Origin: Actinomycetota bacterium
GTDB lineage: Bacteria; Actinomycetota; Thermoleophilia; Solirubrobacterales; Solirubrobacteraceae
Direction: 5' to 3'
Assembly: GCA_009699245.1 (NCBI GenBank)
Contig: WLOQ01000011.1
Location: 1-33,649, forward strand
Length of the DNA stretch: 33,649 bases
Part shown: positions 16,713-24,383 of the stretch, piece after piece
Layout of the letters: each line of letters starts with the position of its first letter
Numbering within the stretch: position 1 is the stretch's first letter
Program-made: the position numbers and the translations under genes
Notes under the pieces: model-generated
The model's input: the letters and a program-made list of their open reading frames with translations, nothing else
Database searches by the model: none
Told to the model about the DNA's origin: nothing

Positions 16713-17762
16713 GTGATCGAGTCCCTGGTCGAACAGATCGAAGCCCGCTTCACCGAGGTCTCCGCCGCCGTGGTGGACCCGGTCGTGATCGGGGATCGCA
16801 ACCGCTACGCACAGGCGGGCCGTGACTATCGGCGCCTGGAGCCCGCGGTGAAGCTCGCGCAGGAGTGGCGCCACGCGGTCGACGACGCCGCCGGCGCGCA
16901 GGAGATGCTCGAAGAGGCCGACGATCCCGAGCTGCGCGAACTGCTCGCGTCGTCCCGCGCCCGGATCATCGAGCTCGAGGAGGAGATCCGCCTCGCGATG
17001 GTCGAGACGGACCCGAACGACGACAAGAACGTCATCGTCGAGATCCAGGGCGGCGCGGGCGGGGAGGAGGCCGGTCTGTGGGCGGGCGACCTCTACCGGA
17101 TGCTCACGCGCTACGCCGAGCGCCGCGGGTTTACGCCCGAGCCGCTCGAGGCGGGCGAGGGCAAGTACACGTTCGCGATCAAGGGCGACGGCGCCTTCTC
17201 GGTCTTCAAGTACGAGGGCGGCACGCATCGCGTCCAGCGCGTCCCGGTGACCGAGTCGCAGGGCCGGATCCACACGAGCACCGCCACGGTCGCGGTGCTC
17301 CCCGAGGCCGAGGACGTCGACGTCCACATCGACCAGAATGACCTCCAGATCGACGTCTATCGCTCGTCGGGCCCCGGTGGCCAGTCGGTCAACACGACCG
17401 ACTCCGCCGTGCGCATCACGCACCGGCCGACGGGCGTCGTGGTCTCGATGCAGGACGAGAAGAGCCAGCTCCAGAACCGTGAGAAGGCGCTGCGCGTCCT
17501 GCGCGCGCGCCTCTACGAGCGCGCTGTCGCCGAGCAGCAGGCCGAGCTCGCCGCGGACCGCCGGTCGCAGGTCGGCACCGGCGACCGCGCCGAGAAGATC
17601 CGCACCTACAACTACCCCGAGCGGCGGGTCACCGACCACCGGGTGAAGGTCACGGTCCATGACCTCGACGCGGTGCTCGAAGGCACGCTCGACGAGTTCA
17701 CCGCCGCGCTCGAAGCCGACGAGCGCCGCCGGCGGCTCGAGGACCAGGCCGCACAGTCCTGA
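16713..17762 (+). CDS. prfA: Peptide chain release factor 1
   Basis: A 349-residue class I release factor. The codon-recognition tripeptide is Pro-Val-Thr (178-180, RVPVTESQG), the PxT form of RF1, which reads UAA and UAG; RF2 would carry SPF. The universally conserved GGQ that triggers peptide release is at 222-224 (SSGPGGQSVNTTDS). The length is a little below that of E. coli RF1. GTG start, supported by the -10 hexamer. The stop overlaps the ATG of prmC, whose product methylates the GGQ glutamine. Confidence 0.96.
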   Translation: MIESLVEQIEARFTEVSAAVVDPVVIGDRNRYAQAGRDYRRLEPAVKLAQEWRHAVDDAAGAQEMLEEADDPELRELLASSRARIIELEEEIRLAMVETDPNDDKNVIVEIQGGAGGEEAGLWAGDLYRMLTRYAERRGFTPEPLEAGEGKYTFAIKGDGAFSVFKYEGGTHRVQRVPVTESQGRIHTSTATVAVLPEAEDVDVHIDQNDLQIDVYRSSGPGGQSVNTTDSAVRITHRPTGVVVSMQDEKSQLQNREKALRVLRARLYERAVAEQQAELAADRRSQVGTGDRAEKIRTYNYPERRVTDHRVKVTVHDLDAVLEGTLDEFTAALEADERRRRLEDQAAQS

Positions 17763-18598
17763 TGGTCGCCGCCGGAACGCCGGCGCGCGAGGCGGTCGAT
17801 TCGGCCGTCACCGCGATCGCGGCAGGAGGCAGCTCGAGCCCGCGCCTTGATGCCGAGCTGCTCGTCGCCCACGTGCTCGGCGTCGAGCGCACCGCGCTCT
17901 ACATCGACCGCGACCTCGTCGTCGCCGGCCCGGCCGTGCGCGCGCTCCAGGACCTCGTGCGGCGCCGCGCCGCCCTCGGCGAGCCGGTCGCCTACCTGCT
18001 CGGGCGTCGCGGCTTTCGCTACATCGAGCTCGACGTCGACCCGCGCGTGCTCATTCCCCGGCCCGAGACCGAGCTGCTCGTCGAGGCCGCGCTCGGGCTC
18101 GCAGACGGTGCCCGGGTCCTCGACGTCGGCACGGGCAGCGGCGCCGTCGCGCTCGCGCTCAAGCACGAGCGGCCCGGCCTGCTCGTCACCGGCAGCGACG
18201 TGCAGCCCGCGGCCCTCGACGTGGCGCGCGCCAACCGCGACCGCCTCGGCCTCGACGTCGAGTTCGTCGCCGCCGACCTGCTCACGGGTCTGGGGACGGG
18301 CTGGGACGCGATTCTCTCGAACCCGCCGTACATCCCGGAGGGCGACCGTGCGGGACTGCCCCGCGACGTCGTCGCCCATGAGCCCGCGTCGGCGCTCTTC
18401 GCGGGCGCCGACGGGCTCGACGTCATCCGCACGCTCATCACGCAGGCAGCGGCGACGCAGGCGCGGCTCGTCGCGCTCGAGGTGGGGCAGGGTCAGGCCG
18501 GCGACGTCGCCCGCCTGCTCGAGCTCACGGGGTTCACGAGCACCGGGGTGGTCCCCGATCTCGCGGGGATCGACCGCATCGTGACCGCCGCCCGGTAG
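17762..18598 (+). CDS. prmC: Release factor glutamine N5-methyltransferase
   Basis: A 278-residue class I methyltransferase. An N-terminal helical domain (1-90) is followed by the SAM-binding fold with DVGTGSGAVAL (GTGSG at 123-127) and the NPPY motif at 187-190 that holds the glutamine amide. It methylates the Gln of GGQ in release factors and raises termination efficiency. ATG overlaps the prfA stop by one base (TGATG), so the pair is translationally coupled. The TAG stop forms the start of the rpiB -10 hexamer. Confidence 0.95.
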   Translation: MVAAGTPAREAVDSAVTAIAAGGSSSPRLDAELLVAHVLGVERTALYIDRDLVVAGPAVRALQDLVRRRAALGEPVAYLLGRRGFRYIELDVDPRVLIPRPETELLVEAALGLADGARVLDVGTGSGAVALALKHERPGLLVTGSDVQPAALDVARANRDRLGLDVEFVAADLLTGLGTGWDAILSNPPYIPEGDRAGLPRDVVAHEPASALFAGADGLDVIRTLITQAAATQARLVALEVGQGQAGDVARLLELTGFTSTGVVPDLAGIDRIVTAAR

Positions 18599-18601
18599 CC
18601 T
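18596..18601 (+). promoter_or_regulatory. -10 hexamer TAGCCT for rpiB, overlapping the prmC stop codon
   Basis: TAGCCT starts with the prmC TAG and ends 7 bases before the GTG at 18609. Second case in the window where a stop codon is the start of the hexamer. Confidence 0.45.
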
Positions 18602-18608
18602 CGATGGC

Positions 18609-19049
18609 GTGAGGATCTCGATCGGTTCTGACCATGCCGGCTTCGCCATCAAGGAGCACGTCAAGGCGTATCTCCAGGCGGCGGGGCATGAGGTCGTCGA
18701 CGTCGGGACCACGAGTCCCGAGTCGACCGACTACCCGGCGTTCGCGGCGCACGGCGCCCGGCTCGTCGCCGACGGTGAGGTCGATCGCGGTGTGCTCGCG
18801 TGCGGGTCCGGCAACGGGGTCGCGATCGTCGCGAACAAGGTCCACGGCATCCGCGCGGTCAATGCGCATGACGTCGCCGAGGCCGAGATGGCGCGTCGCC
18901 ACAACGACATCAACGTCGTCACGCTGTCGGGAGCCCGCCTGACGACCGCGGAGGCCGACGCGATCGTCGCTGCCTTCCTGGAGACCGCCTTCGAGGGCGG
19001 CCGCCACGCGCGCCGCGTCGACCAGATCGAGGCTGCCGCCAAGGGCTGA
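18609..19049 (+). CDS. rpiB: Ribose-5-phosphate isomerase B
   Basis: A 146-residue RpiB/LacA-family isomerase. [10 protein letters not shown] (7-14 region) contributes phosphate and ring-opening residues; Cys65 in ACGSGNGV is the expected general base; RRHNDINV and SGARL complete the active site. It interconverts ribose-5-phosphate and ribulose-5-phosphate in the pentose phosphate pathway. The active-site loop reads CGSGNGV as in actinobacterial enzymes. Start is GTG. It ends 12 bases before a stem-loop that abuts the glyA promoter. Confidence 0.93.
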   Translation: MRISIGSDHAGFAIKEHVKAYLQAAGHEVVDVGTTSPESTDYPAFAAHGARLVADGEVDRGVLACGSGNGVAIVANKVHGIRAVNAHDVAEAEMARRHNDINVVTLSGARLTTAEADAIVAAFLETAFEGGRHARRVDQIEAAAKG

Positions 19050-19060
19050 TCGGACCCCTC

Positions 19061-19080
19061 GCACCCGCCCCAGCGGGTGC
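19061..19080 (+). terminator. Stem-loop between rpiB and glyA
   Basis: Perfect 8-base stem GCACCCGC/GCGGGTGC with a 4-base loop. No T-tract. The glyA -10 hexamer follows with no gap, so the stem occupies the spacer region of that promoter. Confidence 0.55.
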
Positions 19081-19086
19081 TACCGT
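19081..19086 (+). promoter_or_regulatory. -10 hexamer TACCGT for glyA, leaderless type
   Basis: TACCGT ends 9 bases before the ATG at 19096 and directly abuts the preceding stem-loop. Confidence 0.45.
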
Positions 19087-19095
19087 CGGCGGACG

Positions 19096-20385
19096 ATGAC
19101 CGACCTGCCCAGCGATTTCTTCACGCGCCCGCTCGCCGACATCGACCCGGAGGTCGCCGTGGCCGTCGGGCACGAACTCGAGCGTCAGCAGCACACGCTC
19201 GAGATGATCGCGTCGGAGAACTTCGTCCCGCAGGCGATCCTCGAATGTCAGGGGAGCGTGCTGACGAACAAGTACGCGGAGGGCTATCCCGGCCGGCGCT
19301 ACTACGGCGGCTGCGAGCACGTCGACGTCATCGAGCAGCTCGCGATCGACCGCGCCAAGGCCCTCTTCGGCGCCGATCACGCCAACGTCCAGCCGCACTC
19401 CGGGGCCCAGGCCAACGCCGCCGTCTACCACGCGCTGCTGCAGCCGGGGGACACGCTCATGGGCCTCTCGCTCGCCCACGGCGGCCACCTCACGCACGGC
19501 ATGAAGATCAACCTCTCGGGGCGGCTCTACGACATCGCCCCCTATGAGGTCAGTCCCGAGACGAACCTCATCGACATGGACGCCGTGCGCGCGCTCGCGC
19601 TCGAGCGCCGGCCGCGGATGATCGTCGCCGGCTGGTCCGCCTACCCGCGCTTCCTCGACTTCGCCGCGTTCCGCGAGATCGCTGACGAGGTCGGCGCGCT
19701 GCTCTTCGTCGACATGGCCCACTTCTCCGGGCTCGTCGCAGCCGGGATCCACCCGAGTCCCGTGCCGCACGCGGACGTCGTCGCGACGACGATCCACAAG
19801 ACGCTAGGGGGCCCGCGCGGCGGCATGATCCTCTGCCGCGAGGAGCACCGCAAGGCGATCGACTCGGCCGTCTTCCCGGGGCAGCAGGGCGGCCCGCTCG
19901 AGCACGTCATCGCCGGCAAGGCGGTCGCGCTGAAGATCGCCGGGTCGCAGGCGTTCCGCGAGCGCCTTGAGCGCACGGTCGAGGGCGCACGCGAAGTCGC
20001 TGCGGCGCTGCTGGAGACCGGGCACGGCGTCACGGTCCTCACCGGCGGCACCGACGTCCACCTCGTGCTCGTCGATCTGCGCGAGTCGGAGCTCGACGGT
20101 CAGCAGGCCGAGGATCGCCTCCACGGCATCGGGATCACGGTCAACCGCAACGCCATCCCGTTCGACCCGCGTCCGCCGATGGTCACGAGCGGTCTGCGCA
20201 TCGGGACGCCGGCACTCGCGACCCGCGGCCTGCAGGCCGAGGACTTCGCCGAGGTCGGCCGGATCATCTCGACGGCGCTCACGCCGGAGTTCGAGGCGCG
20301 CCGCGCCGAGCTCGCGGCGCGCGTGACCGCGATCGCCGAGCGCTACCCGCTCTACGAGCAGCTCTCGTCGCCGGCAGCGGTCTGA
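19096..20385 (+). CDS. glyA: Serine hydroxymethyltransferase
   Basis: A 429-residue PLP enzyme of normal length. MIASENFVP and [15 protein letters not shown] near the N-terminus bind folate and substrate; [10 protein letters not shown] contains the PLP-stacking region, and Lys235 in [13 protein letters not shown] forms the Schiff base. It converts serine and tetrahydrofolate to glycine and methylene-tetrahydrofolate, the main source of one-carbon units. Its link with rpiB and an undecaprenyl-phosphate transferase gene ahead of the atp operon is an arrangement seen in other Gram-positive bacteria. ATG is set by the -10 hexamer and by homology. Confidence 0.96.
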   Translation: MTDLPSDFFTRPLADIDPEVAVAVGHELERQQHTLEMIASENFVPQAILECQGSVLTNKYAEGYPGRRYYGGCEHVDVIEQLAIDRAKALFGADHANVQPHSGAQANAAVYHALLQPGDTLMGLSLAHGGHLTHGMKINLSGRLYDIAPYEVSPETNLIDMDAVRALALERRPRMIVAGWSAYPRFLDFAAFREIADEVGALLFVDMAHFSGLVAAGIHPSPVPHADVVATTIHKTLGGPRGGMILCREEHRKAIDSAVFPGQQGGPLEHVIAGKAVALKIAGSQAFRERLERTVEGAREVAAALLETGHGVTVLTGGTDVHLVLVDLRESELDGQQAEDRLHGIGITVNRNAIPFDPRPPMVTSGLRIGTPALATRGLQAEDFAEVGRIISTALTPEFEARRAELAARVTAIAERYPLYEQLSSPAAV

Positions 20386-20389
20386 GCGA

Positions 20390-20407
20390 GCCGCCCCGCC
20401 GGGCGGC
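20390..20407 (+). terminator. Stem-loop between glyA and the GlcNAc-1-P transferase gene
   Basis: Perfect 7-base stem GCCGCCC/GGGCGGC with loop CGCC, 4 bases after the glyA stop and 4 bases before the next -10 hexamer. No T-tract. Confidence 0.5.
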
Positions 20408-20411
20408 CGTC

Positions 20412-20417
20412 TAGCCT
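20412..20417 (+). promoter_or_regulatory. -10 hexamer TAGCCT for the GlcNAc-1-P transferase gene, leaderless type
   Basis: TAGCCT ends 8 bases before the ATG at 20426. Same hexamer as for rpiB. Confidence 0.48.
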
Positions 20418-20425
20418 GCGCGCCA

Positions 20426-21631
20426 ATGACGCAGCGCGATGCCATCTTCGCGTTCGTCGTCGCCTTCGCGGCCGCGGCGCTCCTCACGCCGCTCGCCGGC
20501 CGCTTCGCGACGCGGGTGGGAGCGATCGACCAGCCGCGTGACCGGGGCCTCGCCACGCGCGAGACGCCACTGCTCGGCGGGCTCGCGATGTTCGCGGCGC
20601 TCGTCATCGCCGGCCTCGCGTTCCTGAACCTCGACGGCGCCGTCGGCGATCGCATGGTCGGCGTGCTCTGGGGCGCAGCGCTGATCACGCTCGTGGGCGC
20701 GCTCGACGACCGCTTCGACCTGCCGCCGGTCGTGAAGTTCGCGGGCCAGGTGCTCGCGGCCGTCATTCCCGTCGCCGCCGGGGTCAAGGTCGACAACCTG
20801 ACGCTCCCCTTCGTCGGCGCGCTCGATCTCGGATCGGCGGGCGGCCCGATCACCGTCATCGGCCTCGTCTTCGTCATGAACGTCGTGAACTTCTCCGACG
20901 GCATCGACGGGCTCGCCGCGGGCGTCTGCGCGATCGCGGCCCTGACCTTCGCCGTGATCGCCTTTGACCTCGACCGCGGCACGGCGGGGACGCTCGCCGC
21001 GATCACGGCCGGCCTTGCGATGGGCTTCCTCGTCCACAACTTTCCGCCGGCCCGGATCTTCATGGGGGACTGCGGGTCGAATCTGCTCGGGCTGCTGCTC
21101 GGGTGCGTCGCCGTGGAGGGCGCCGTCAAGACGCAGGCGGTGCTCGCGCTCGTCTTTCCGCTGCTCGTGCTGGCGGTGCCGTTCCTCGACACGACCTTCG
21201 TCGTGCTCAAGCGGATGAAGTACCGGCGGCCGGTTTATGTGGCCGATCAGAACCACTTCCATCATCGGCTCAGCCGGATCGGCTTCAGCCAGCGGCGCAC
21301 GGTGCTCTACCTCTACGCCTGGACGGTGTGCGTCGGTGCGTTCGCGCTCGCCCTGCGGTTCGTGCCGTACTCCAACGAGGGCGGCACGCTGAACCTCGGC
21401 TGGGCGCTCGTGATGGTCGCGATCGGCGTGATCGTGCTCGCCGCGAGCGCGTACCTCGTCTACACCCTCGAGATCCTCAAGGTGCGCCGCCTCTCCGAGC
21501 GGCAGCTGCGCGGACGCGATCCGCTCGCGACGGTCGCCGACATCGACGCCGACGCCGCGCTGCGCCTGGAGACCGGGCAGTTCGACGCCGTGCGACTCGA
21601 AGACGTCGAGGCCTCGCGCCCTCAGCCGTAG
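20426..21631 (+). CDS. WecA/TagO-like undecaprenyl-phosphate N-acetylhexosamine-1-P transferase
   Basis: A 401-residue polytopic membrane enzyme of the MraY/WecA superfamily with about 11 hydrophobic segments. DDRFD at 94-98, NFSDGIDGLA at 155-164, FMGDCGSN and the DQNHFHHRL cytoplasmic loop are the conserved catalytic and Mg-binding stretches. The His-rich loop points to the WecA/TagO/Rv1302 branch rather than MraY. It would move a HexNAc-1-phosphate from its UDP form to undecaprenyl or decaprenyl phosphate, starting cell-wall linkage-unit or polysaccharide synthesis. The last 60 residues are a soluble tail. Mycobacterial wecA also lies just upstream of the atp operon. Its 3' end overlaps the convergent TetR gene by 10 bases. 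Confidence 0.9.
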   Translation: MTQRDAIFAFVVAFAAAALLTPLAGRFATRVGAIDQPRDRGLATRETPLLGGLAMFAALVIAGLAFLNLDGAVGDRMVGVLWGAALITLVGALDDRFDLPPVVKFAGQVLAAVIPVAAGVKVDNLTLPFVGALDLGSAGGPITVIGLVFVMNVVNFSDGIDGLAAGVCAIAALTFAVIAFDLDRGTAGTLAAITAGLAMGFLVHNFPPARIFMGDCGSNLLGLLLGCVAVEGAVKTQAVLALVFPLLVLAVPFLDTTFVVLKRMKYRRPVYVADQNHFHHRLSRIGFSQRRTVLYLYAWTVCVGAFALALRFVPYSNEGGTLNLGWALVMVAIGVIVLAASAYLVYTLEILKVRRLSERQLRGRDPLATVADIDADAALRLETGQFDAVRLEDVEASRPQP

Positions 21632-22233
21632 ATCGCCCGCGTCCAGATCGCGGCGAGCGCCTCGACGAGGGCGTCGTCGTCGACCGCGGGCTGGGGGCCC
21701 ACCTGCTCGTAGAGCGTGCGCTCGGTCATCCAGGTGAGCGCGACGGCGGTGGCATGCGGGTCGGCGCAGGTCGACGCGCCGCGCTGACGCTCGAGCTCGA
21801 TCCGGCGCTCGGCCGCGGCGGCGAGCTGCCCGACCGTCTCGCGCCAGAGCTGCGCGATCGCGTCGTCATACGCGGCGACCTCGACGATCGCGCGGACCAG
21901 CACCGCATGCTCGCGGAAGAGGTCGCGGGTACCGCGCAGCGCGCTGCGCAGCTGCGCCTGCGGATCTCCATCGCCTTCGAGCCAGCGCGCCGCCTGCTCG
22001 TGCACGAGGGCGTTGACCTCGCCCGTCAGCGCGCGAAGCAGGTCGCGCTTGTCGGCGAAGTGGAAGTAGAACGCGGTCCGCGAGATGCCCGCGCGCCCGG
22101 CGATCCGCTCGACGGCGAGGTCGGAGAACGCAGCGCCCTCGGCGAGGAGCTCCTCGGTTGCGCGCAGCACGGCCGCTTGGGCCGCCGCGCGCTTCGCGGT
22201 GGCCGGTGCGGCCCGCCGTTCCCCGGTCGACAT
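21622..22233 (-). CDS. TetR-family transcriptional regulator
   Basis: A 203-residue regulator. The N-terminal helix-turn-helix (residues about 20-65) reads FSDLAVERIAGRAGISRTAF, followed by FHFADKRDLLRAL, typical of TetR. The C-terminal ligand domain resembles EthR-like or lipid-responsive members (MTERTLYEQVG near the end), but no ligand can be named. ATG at 22233 was chosen over a GTG at 22251, which would sit almost against the divergent cupin gene. Start codons of the two divergent genes are only about 20 bases apart, so the regulator probably controls the cupin gene and itself. Confidence 0.85.
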   Translation of the reverse strand: MSTGERRAAPATAKRAAAQAAVLRATEELLAEGAAFSDLAVERIAGRAGISRTAFYFHFADKRDLLRALTGEVNALVHEQAARWLEGDGDPQAQLRSALRGTRDLFREHAVLVRAIVEVAAYDDAIAQLWRETVGQLAAAAERRIELERQRGASTCADPHATAVALTWMTERTLYEQVGPQPAVDDDALVEALAAIWTRAIYG

Positions 22234-22253
22234 CGCCTGCGAGTATCCCACCC

Positions 22254-22622
22254 GTGTTCCTCTCCGACCTTGACGAGCTCGAGCCGTTCACGACGCTCGA
22301 CGGCTCGACGATCCGCGAAATCGCAGGCCCGGCCTGGACGCCGGCCCAGCGCCAGAGCCTCGCCGAGGCGACCATTCCAGTCGGTGGAGCAACCGCCGCC
22401 CACTACCACGTCGAGACCGAAGAGCTCTATTTCTTCACGGCGGGGAAGGGACGGCTGCGCATCGGCGACGCGGAGCGCGACGTGCACGCAGGCCACTGCG
22501 CGGTGATCGAGCCCGGTGTCCCGCACAAGCTCTGGAACACCGGCGACGTGCCGCTCGTCCTGCTCTGTTGCTGCGCGCCGGCCTACCGGCACGAGGACAC
22601 GGTGCTGCTCGAGCCCTCGTGA
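22254..22622 (+). CDS. Small cupin-domain protein
   Basis: A 122-residue single-domain cupin. Motif 1 is AAHYHVETEELYFFTAGKG (two His and a Glu as metal ligands) and motif 2 is HAGHCAVIEPGVPHKLWN (third His). Small stand-alone cupins include sugar isomerases, dioxygenases and metal-storage proteins; nothing here distinguishes them. The cysteine cluster LCCCAP near the C-terminus is unusual. GTG at 22254 is preferred because the frame upstream runs into the divergent regulator gene. Very close divergent pairing with TetR suggests control by that regulator. The stop touches the repeat region upstream of the atp operon. Confidence 0.8.
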   Translation: MFLSDLDELEPFTTLDGSTIREIAGPAWTPAQRQSLAEATIPVGGATAAHYHVETEELYFFTAGKGRLRIGDAERDVHAGHCAVIEPGVPHKLWNTGDVPLVLLCCCAPAYRHEDTVLLEPS

Positions 22623-22627
22623 CACCC

Positions 22628-22658
22628 GTCACGAAGTGTCACAAAGGAGTCACAAAGT
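22628..22658 (+). repeat. Three tandem GTCACRAAGK repeats upstream of the atp operon
   Basis: Copies at 22628-22637, 22638-22647 and 22649-22658 start 10 and 11 bases apart, close to one helical turn, so they face the same side of DNA. An inverted GTGAC lies at 22619-22623. They end 12 bases before a -10-like TAGTGT. Probable binding sites for a regulator of ATP synthase expression. Confidence 0.55.
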
Positions 22659-22670
22659 CCGCCGATGCGA

Positions 22671-22676
22671 TAGTGT
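22671..22676 (+). promoter_or_regulatory. Probable -10 hexamer TAGTGT of the atp operon
   Basis: TAGTGT is the best TANNNT match between the cupin gene and atpI. A -35 box is not evident; the tandem repeats take its place, which suggests dependence on an activator. The start site would be about 22683, giving a leader of about 110 bases. Confidence 0.4.
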
Positions 22677-22696
22677 GCCGCGCTGCCGTCGTTGTG

Positions 22697-22726
22697 CTCC
22701 CCGCATCCGCGGGAGAGCTGCCTCTC
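22697..22726 (+). promoter_or_regulatory. Mutually exclusive hairpins in the atp operon leader
   Basis: One hairpin pairs 22697-22704 with 22709-22715 (one bulged base, loop ATCC). A second pairs GAGAG 22713-22717 with CTCTC 22722-22726. They share 22713-22715, so only one can form fully. The rest of the leader to 22794 is C-rich with no Shine-Dalgarno sequence seen. Confidence 0.3.
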
Positions 22727-22794
22727 TCAGACCCTGGGCTCCGGCCCGCCGGGTTCAACGCTTCGCCCGAAACCCACCTTCACGCCTGCCTCTG

Positions 22795-23163
22795 ATGCCC
22801 GTCCTCCGCCACATCGATCTCGCCGTGCTCGCCCTCGCGCTGCCGGTGTTCCTCGTTGCCGGCTGGCCGATGCTCGGGTACGGCGCCGGCGCAGTCGCCT
22901 GGCTCGGCCAGCGCGCGCTCCAGCACTGGACGACCGCGAAGGCCGACGCGACCGACGACCCGAAGAAGGTCGCCGGCATCATGACCGGCTCGCTGATCGG
23001 CCGCGGCTGGCTCGCCGCGCTGGTGATCTTCGGCGCCGGGATGATCGAGAACGACGCCGGTCTCGCCGCCGCCGTCCTCGTGGTCGTCCTCTTCACCGTG
23101 TATTTCACCGCGTCCATGATTCTTCGCCCGTTCGAGCGCACGACCCCCCGGCAGCTCTCCTGA
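22795..23163 (+). CDS. AtpI-like membrane protein at head of ATP synthase operon
   Basis: A 122-residue protein with four hydrophobic segments (about 8-25, 28-42, 65-83 and 88-110). AtpI-like proteins are poorly conserved; the assignment rests on size, topology and position just before atpB. In other bacteria AtpI helps assemble the c-ring or move magnesium. The stretch TTAKADATDDPKKVAG between segments two and three is a charged loop. ATG at 22795 gives the first membrane helix directly after the start. Its stop overlaps the atpB start by one base (TGATG). Confidence 0.65.
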   Translation: MPVLRHIDLAVLALALPVFLVAGWPMLGYGAGAVAWLGQRALQHWTTAKADATDDPKKVAGIMTGSLIGRGWLAALVIFGAGMIENDAGLAAAVLVVVLFTVYFTASMILRPFERTTPRQLS

Positions 23164-24071
23164 TGCGCTCACGCCTGCTCCTCTTCCTCATGCCGTTCGC
23201 CGCGCTGCTCGCGTCACCCGCGGGCGCGTTCGCGCTGAACATCAACGAGGAGTACAAGCCGCAGAACGAGTTCAAGCTCGACCCCTGGATCGAGATCAAG
23301 CTCGGGCCGATCGACTTCTCGATCCACAAGGCCGTCTTCTACGTCGCCGTGGCCTGCATCCTCACGATCATCACGATGGTGATGGTCGCGCGGCGCATGA
23401 CCCCGACGGGCCGCCCGAGCCGCGTTCAGGTCGTCGTCGAGGGCTACTACGGCCTGATCGAGACCATCACCAAGGGCAACATGAGCGGCGCGATGGTCCG
23501 CCGCTGGTTCCCGTTCCTGGCGACCGTCTTCCTCTTCATCTGGTTCTCGAACATGCTCGGGTACCTGCCGCTCCCGACCAACACGGAGCACAAGGTCGAC
23601 ATCTTCGGCGTCGCGGTGCCGTCGCTCGCGCTCTTCGCCGCCACGGCGAACATTTCGGTGCCGCTCGTCCTCACGCTGATCGTCGTCTTCGCCTACCACA
23701 TCGAGGGCATCAAGGCGAAGGGCCCGATCCGCTACCTCAGGGGCTGGGTCCCCGCCGGCGTCGAGGGCCCCGCAGCCGGGCCGATCTTCGTCATCGAGGC
23801 GATCTCGCACTTCGTGCGCATCATCAGCCTCTCGGTGCGACTGTTCGCGAACATCCTCGCGGGCCACCTCCTCATCCTCTTCATGGGCGGCGGCCTGGTC
23901 GTCCTGCTGAACCTCGCGATCGTCGGATCCGTCGTCCTGGGCGCCATCACCGGCGTCATGGCCGTCGCGTTCTTCATCTTCGAGGTGGGCCTCGTCGCCA
24001 CCCTTCAGGCCTTCATCTTCACCACACTTGCAGCGATCTATCTTGGCGGCGCGGTCGCCGAGGAACACTAA
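23163..24071 (+). CDS. atpB: F1Fo ATP synthase subunit a
   Basis: A 302-residue subunit a. The essential arginine of the proton path is Arg226 in SLSVRLFANILAGH; FLFIWFSNMLGYLPLP and the C-terminal FEVGLVATLQAFIFTTL are typical. It forms the two half-channels beside the c-ring in the membrane. The first 24 residues (MRSRLLLFLMPFAALLASPA, then AFA) look like a cleavable signal peptide, followed by about 25 polar residues before the first conserved helix. ATG overlaps the stop of the upstream gene by one base. The next gene, atpE, follows after 14 bases containing GGAG. Confidence 0.96.
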   Translation: MRSRLLLFLMPFAALLASPAGAFALNINEEYKPQNEFKLDPWIEIKLGPIDFSIHKAVFYVAVACILTIITMVMVARRMTPTGRPSRVQVVVEGYYGLIETITKGNMSGAMVRRWFPFLATVFLFIWFSNMLGYLPLPTNTEHKVDIFGVAVPSLALFAATANISVPLVLTLIVVFAYHIEGIKAKGPIRYLRGWVPAGVEGPAAGPIFVIEAISHFVRIISLSVRLFANILAGHLLILFMGGGLVVLLNLAIVGSVVLGAITGVMAVAFFIFEVGLVATLQAFIFTTLAAIYLGGAVAEEH

Positions 24072-24075
24072 GGAG
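24072..24075 (+). promoter_or_regulatory. Shine-Dalgarno GGAG for atpE
   Basis: GGAG immediately follows the atpB TAA and sits 10 bases before the GTG at 24086, supporting that start. Subunit c is needed in many copies per complex. Confidence 0.55.
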
Positions 24076-24085
24076 CACGGACACC

Positions 24086-24379
24086 GTGGATCTGCATCTC
24101 ATCAGCGAGTTCGCCCAGTCGGGCGTGACCACCGAGGTCGCCGGGGAGTACGGGCGCAAGGCCGGTAAGGCCATTGCACTCGGCATCGGCGCCGGTCTCG
24201 GCACCATCGGCCCGGGCGTCGGCGTGGGTTACATCTTCGGCAAGGTCATCGAGTCAGTGACCCGCCAGCCGGAGATGAAGGACGAGATCACCTCGATTCA
24301 GTGGCTGGGCTTCGCCCTCACCGAGGCAATCGTCTTCTACGCCTTCATCTTCGGCCTGATCGCCTTCTTCCTCGGCTAG
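24086..24379 (+). CDS. atpE: F1Fo ATP synthase subunit c
   Basis: A 97-residue two-helix hairpin. Helix 1 has the glycine repeat GIGAGLGTIGPGVGVG, the cytoplasmic loop is RQPE (60-63), and helix 2 carries the ion-binding Glu80 (FALTEAIVFYAF). The residue after Glu is Ala and the Gln and Ser/Thr ligands of sodium-type rings are absent, so proton coupling is expected. About 20 polar residues precede helix 1, making it somewhat longer than E. coli AtpE. Start is GTG. Confidence 0.96.
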   Translation: MDLHLISEFAQSGVTTEVAGEYGRKAGKAIALGIGAGLGTIGPGVGVGYIFGKVIESVTRQPEMKDEITSIQWLGFALTEAIVFYAFIFGLIAFFLG

Positions 24380-24383
24380 GTCG

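Noticed and set aside
22233-22254. A leaderless -10 hexamer shared by the TetR and cupin genes
   Set aside because: GATACT and GAGTAT can be picked out on the two strands, but neither is a full TANNNT match, so I did not annotate them.
22568-22795. Small open frame of 75 residues across the atp upstream region
   Set aside because: It overlaps the cupin gene and the tandem repeats, has no domain and no ribosome binding site, and looks like chance.
24086-24379. Sodium-coupled c-ring
   Set aside because: The Gln in helix 1 and the Ser/Thr after the carboxylate that mark sodium sites are missing; Glu80 is followed by Ala.
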